A DNA stretch of 14,596 nt, from contig DASPXK010000127.1 in assembly GCA_035637315.1 (NCBI GenBank), forward strand, positions 1 to 14,596. The letters run 5' to 3'. The notes under the pieces are model-generated. The model was not told where the DNA came from. It saw only the letters and a program-made list of their open reading frames with translations, and made no database searches. Below are positions 13,094 through 14,596 of this stretch, piece after piece. Positions within the stretch are counted from its first letter, which is position 1. The number at the start of each line of letters is the position of its first letter. Source of the stretch: DASPXK01 sp035637315. GTDB taxonomy: Bacteria > Chloroflexota > UBA6077 > JACCZL01. Position numbers and translations under genes: made by a program.

Positions 13094-13122
13094 TTGACAC
13101 CCGGCAGTCGAGTCGATACCCT
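13094..13122 (+). promoter_or_regulatory. Consensus-like sigma70-type promoter upstream of the aminotransferase remnant
   Basis: TTGACA (13094-13099), a 17-bp spacer and TACCCT (13117-13122). The -35 is perfect and the spacing ideal, with a TAnnnT-type -10. No intact gene follows it on the plus strand; only the remnant does. Confidence 0.5.
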
Positions 13123-13141
13123 GCGGAGTCGTCGACGCGTT

Positions 13142-13303
13142 GCGCTGAAGCAGCGCCTGTACGACGAGTACCGGATCGAGGTCCCGCTGCCGGTCTGGCG
13201 GGACCAGCCGGCAGTCCGTGTCTCGGTCCAGGGCTACAACACGCGGGCTGACCTCGAGCGGCTGATGGCCGCCCTCGGCACGCTGCTGGCGGTTGGCACC
13301 TGA
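13142..13303 (+). pseudogene. 3'-terminal remnant of a class V aminotransferase (isopenicillin-N-epimerase-like) gene
   Basis: 53 codons end at TGA 13301-13303 and read ALKQRLYDEYRIEVPLPVW, DQPAVRVSVQGYNTRADLER and LMAALGTLL. This is the C-terminal small domain of PLP enzymes of the class V aminotransferase/CefD-like group: RLYDEYxIEVP, then RVSVQGYNT, then a final helix. Intact members have about 380-400 residues with the PLP lysine far upstream; none of that is present. The frame stays open back to 13070 but the residues before 13142 do not look like the family. An alternative frame there reads PCGVVDAL, possibly part of the original sequence after a frameshift. The surrounding gap (12982-13392, 411 bp) otherwise holds the hairpins and promoter listed separately. 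Confidence 0.7.
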
Positions 13304-13368
13304 CCCGGGCGGCCGTGTCGGGGATTGTTCTTCTCGGGCACCGTCTCGGACGACGTCACGAGCCGGAG

Positions 13369-13383
13369 GCCGCCGTTGGCGGC
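13369..13383 (-). terminator. Short hairpin 9 bp downstream of the Ldh-family gene
   Basis: GCCGCC-GTT-GGCGGC, perfect 6-bp arms, just after the minus-strand stop codon at 13393. No U-tract. Confidence 0.35.
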
Positions 13384-13392
13384 GTGGCGATT

Positions 13393-14403
13393 TCAGGCCA
13401 CGAGCTCGCGCTCGACCCGATCCAGCTCCGCCAACACCGACGTCTCGATCGGGATGCCCTCGCGCAAGCGCCGGGTTTGCAGTCCGTGCTCGATCTCCCC
13501 CGCCACGTAGATCCGCTCGACGCCGGGCGCTCGCGGACAGTCGTGGAGCTGGTCGATCAGCTCGTCCATCCGCGCCTTGAACGCATCGAGTGGCATGAAG
13601 CGTTGCACGTCGATCGTCAGAAAGAACTGGCCGACGCGCCCCTCGCCGAGCATGGCGCCGAATCGGCCTCCCGAGAGCACCCCCGCCAGCACGTCGAGCA
13701 TCAGCGCCATCCCGTACCCTTTGGGGCCGCCGAGCGGCTCTAGCGACCCCCCGCGCGCGGCGACTGGGTCGGTCGTCGGATTGCCCGCGGCGTCGCGCGC
13801 CCAGCCGAGTGGGATCTGCTGGCCCTTCGACTGCGCCACGTCGAGCTTGCCGCCGGCGACCACGCTCGTCGCCATATCGAGCACCATCGGCCACTCGCGG
13901 TTGGTCGGCACGGCGATCGCGAACGGGTTGTTGCCGATCAGCTTCTTCGTCCCGCCGGTCGGGGTCATGTTGATGCCGGCGTTCGTCGTCACGAAGCCTA
14001 TCAGGCCGTGAGGGATCGCTCTGACCGCGTAGTGGGCGAGCGCGCCGCAGTGGGTCGAGTTGCGGAGCGCTACGCCGGCCATCCCGTGCTCCTTTCCCCG
14101 CTCAATCGCGACCTCGTTGGCCCGCAGCGCGGCGAGATGGCCGAACGCGTTGTCACCGTCCATGACCACCTGGCCGCCGCTGTCGGAGACGACGCGGATG
14201 TTCGGCCTGGCGTTGATCTGCCCCGCCTGGCAGTCTCTCACGTACCTCGGCACGCGGATCACGCCGTGCGAGTGGACGCCCCGCAGGTCCGCCTCGACCA
14301 GGTGGTCGGCGACGACGGCCGCATCCTGATCGGGCGCCCCGAGTCGCTCGAAGATCCGTGCTACCCGCGTCCTCAGAGATTCAGCTTCGAGCATCTGTAC
14401 CAT
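13393..14403 (-). CDS. Ldh-family (type-2 malate/L-lactate/ureidoglycolate) NAD(P)-dependent dehydrogenase
   Basis: A 336-residue cytoplasmic oxidoreductase of the Ldh_2 fold, which is distinct from classical MDH/LDH. Signatures in order: LVEADLRGVHSHGVIRVPRY (35-54, with the conserved His pair), VALRNSTHCGALAHYA (111-126, His118), GGTKKLIGNNPFAIAVP (150-166), VLDMATSVVAGGKL (174-187) and the C-terminal-half GGPKGYGMALMLDVLAGVLSGG. Members oxidise 2-hydroxy acids such as malate, lactate, ureidoglycolate or sulfolactate; the exact substrate cannot be read from the sequence. ATG 14403 was chosen because GGAGG ends 6 nt upstream; ATG 14430 is in frame but its added residues (MIWDLWRCR) are not family-like. 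The partial minus-strand gene upstream ends 62 bp away and may be in the same operon. Confidence 0.92.
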   Translation of the reverse strand: MVQMLEAESLRTRVARIFERLGAPDQDAAVVADHLVEADLRGVHSHGVIRVPRYVRDCQAGQINARPNIRVVSDSGGQVVMDGDNAFGHLAALRANEVAIERGKEHGMAGVALRNSTHCGALAHYAVRAIPHGLIGFVTTNAGINMTPTGGTKKLIGNNPFAIAVPTNREWPMVLDMATSVVAGGKLDVAQSKGQQIPLGWARDAAGNPTTDPVAARGGSLEPLGGPKGYGMALMLDVLAGVLSGGRFGAMLGEGRVGQFFLTIDVQRFMPLDAFKARMDELIDQLHDCPRAPGVERIYVAGEIEHGLQTRRLREGIPIETSVLAELDRVERELVA

Positions 14404-14437
14404 CCGGCACCTCCATAGGTCCCATATCACCCCCGCC

Positions 14438-14454
14438 GCCGAAGGGCTTTCGGC
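14438..14454. other. Small hairpin in the gap upstream of the Ldh-family gene
   Basis: GCCGAA (14438-14443) pairs with TTCGGC (14449-14454) around a 5-base loop, between the partial minus-strand gene and the dehydrogenase start. It may be an intergenic terminator or processing hairpin. Confidence 0.3.
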
Positions 14455-14465
14455 CCAACCGCCTC

Positions 14466-14594
14466 CTACACGCGTGGTCGCGCAGACTCTGTCTCAGATG
14501 CCGCCCGGTTGCGCCGCTGATCCCTGAGCCTGGCGCGCAGGCCCTCGGTCGCGGCCAGGTCCACCGCTGACAAGTTGGCGTTGAGCACCACTCC
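14466..14594 (-). CDS. C-terminal end of a gene, possibly hydantoinase B/oxoprolinase-like subunit (5' end outside window)
   Basis: 42 residues run from the window edge to TAG at 14466-14468: GVVLNANLSAVDLAATEGLR, then ARLRDQRRNRAASETESARP and RV. The pattern GVVL, then VD-x-AAT-x-xLR-x-xLR, resembles the extreme C-terminus of N-methylhydantoinase B/5-oxoprolinase subunits as I remember them, but the stretch is too short to be sure. The gene would run in the same direction as the dehydrogenase, 62 bp upstream of it. Amidohydrolase-type and Ldh-type enzymes are plausible companions in amide or hydroxy-acid breakdown; this is inference. Confidence 0.4.
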   Translation of the reverse strand, partial: GVVLNANLSAVDLAATEGLRARLRDQRRNRAASETESARPRV

Positions 14595-14596
14595 GT

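Noticed and set aside
13070..13141. Upstream extension of the aminotransferase fragment from GTG 13070
   Set aside because: Residues before 13142 do not resemble the family, and the promoter lies within this stretch, so it is not coding for the transcript it would make.

Overview
The window comes from a G+C-rich bacterium. The gene content is a DppB/DppC-type permease pair, ThiD, a DUF1786 protein, an RsbW-like/GNAT fusion, a type-2 malate/lactate dehydrogenase and a secreted S8 protease with a PKD domain. Together with many short repeat arrays between genes, this resembles Chloroflexota or a similar soil or environmental lineage. That placement is an inference from gene style; there is no rRNA or other marker here to settle it. 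No tRNA, rRNA, CRISPR array, transposase or phage gene was seen.

Layout. (1) 2-2461, plus strand: the 3' end of a gene encoding a conserved C-terminal domain, then a secreted subtilisin-family protease. (2) 2486-6190, minus strand: two DppB/DppC-type ABC permeases (transcribed first), then tyrS, then a doubtful 98-codon ORF. (3) 6386-9178, plus strand: thiD, an ATPase-fold/GNAT fusion protein and a SnoaL-like protein. (4) 9253-10383, minus strand: a DUF1786 (ASKHA-fold) protein. (5) 10552-12981, plus strand: a SAM methyltransferase, a four-helix membrane protein and a diacylglycerol/lipid-kinase family protein. (6) 13142-13303: the orphan 3' end of a class V aminotransferase, a gene remnant. 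(7) 13393-14594, minus strand: an Ldh-family dehydrogenase preceded by the 3' end of what may be a hydantoinase B-like subunit.

The genes do not form one pathway; most are housekeeping or accessory genes standing alone or in pairs. The permease pair has no substrate-binding protein or ATPase in view. thiD has no other thiamine gene nearby.

The most unusual property lies between the genes. At least five short tandem arrays with a 7-bp period (families GCTGANN, NAGTGGG and AATGAGG/ATTCCTC), one 9-bp array and one 19-bp array lie in the gaps. Many end exactly at, or overlap, a start or stop codon: the tyrS upstream ATG, the DppB-like start and stop, the DUF1786 start and stop, and the methyltransferase start. 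Several are inverted and can fold into hairpins, one of them a 19-bp stem between two convergent genes. A 28-bp-arm inverted repeat (TGTCATCCTGAG...) sits upstream of tyrS, and a 17-bp palindrome separates the two permease genes. Other points of interest are a possible leaderless lipid-kinase mRNA and a consensus-like promoter facing the aminotransferase remnant.
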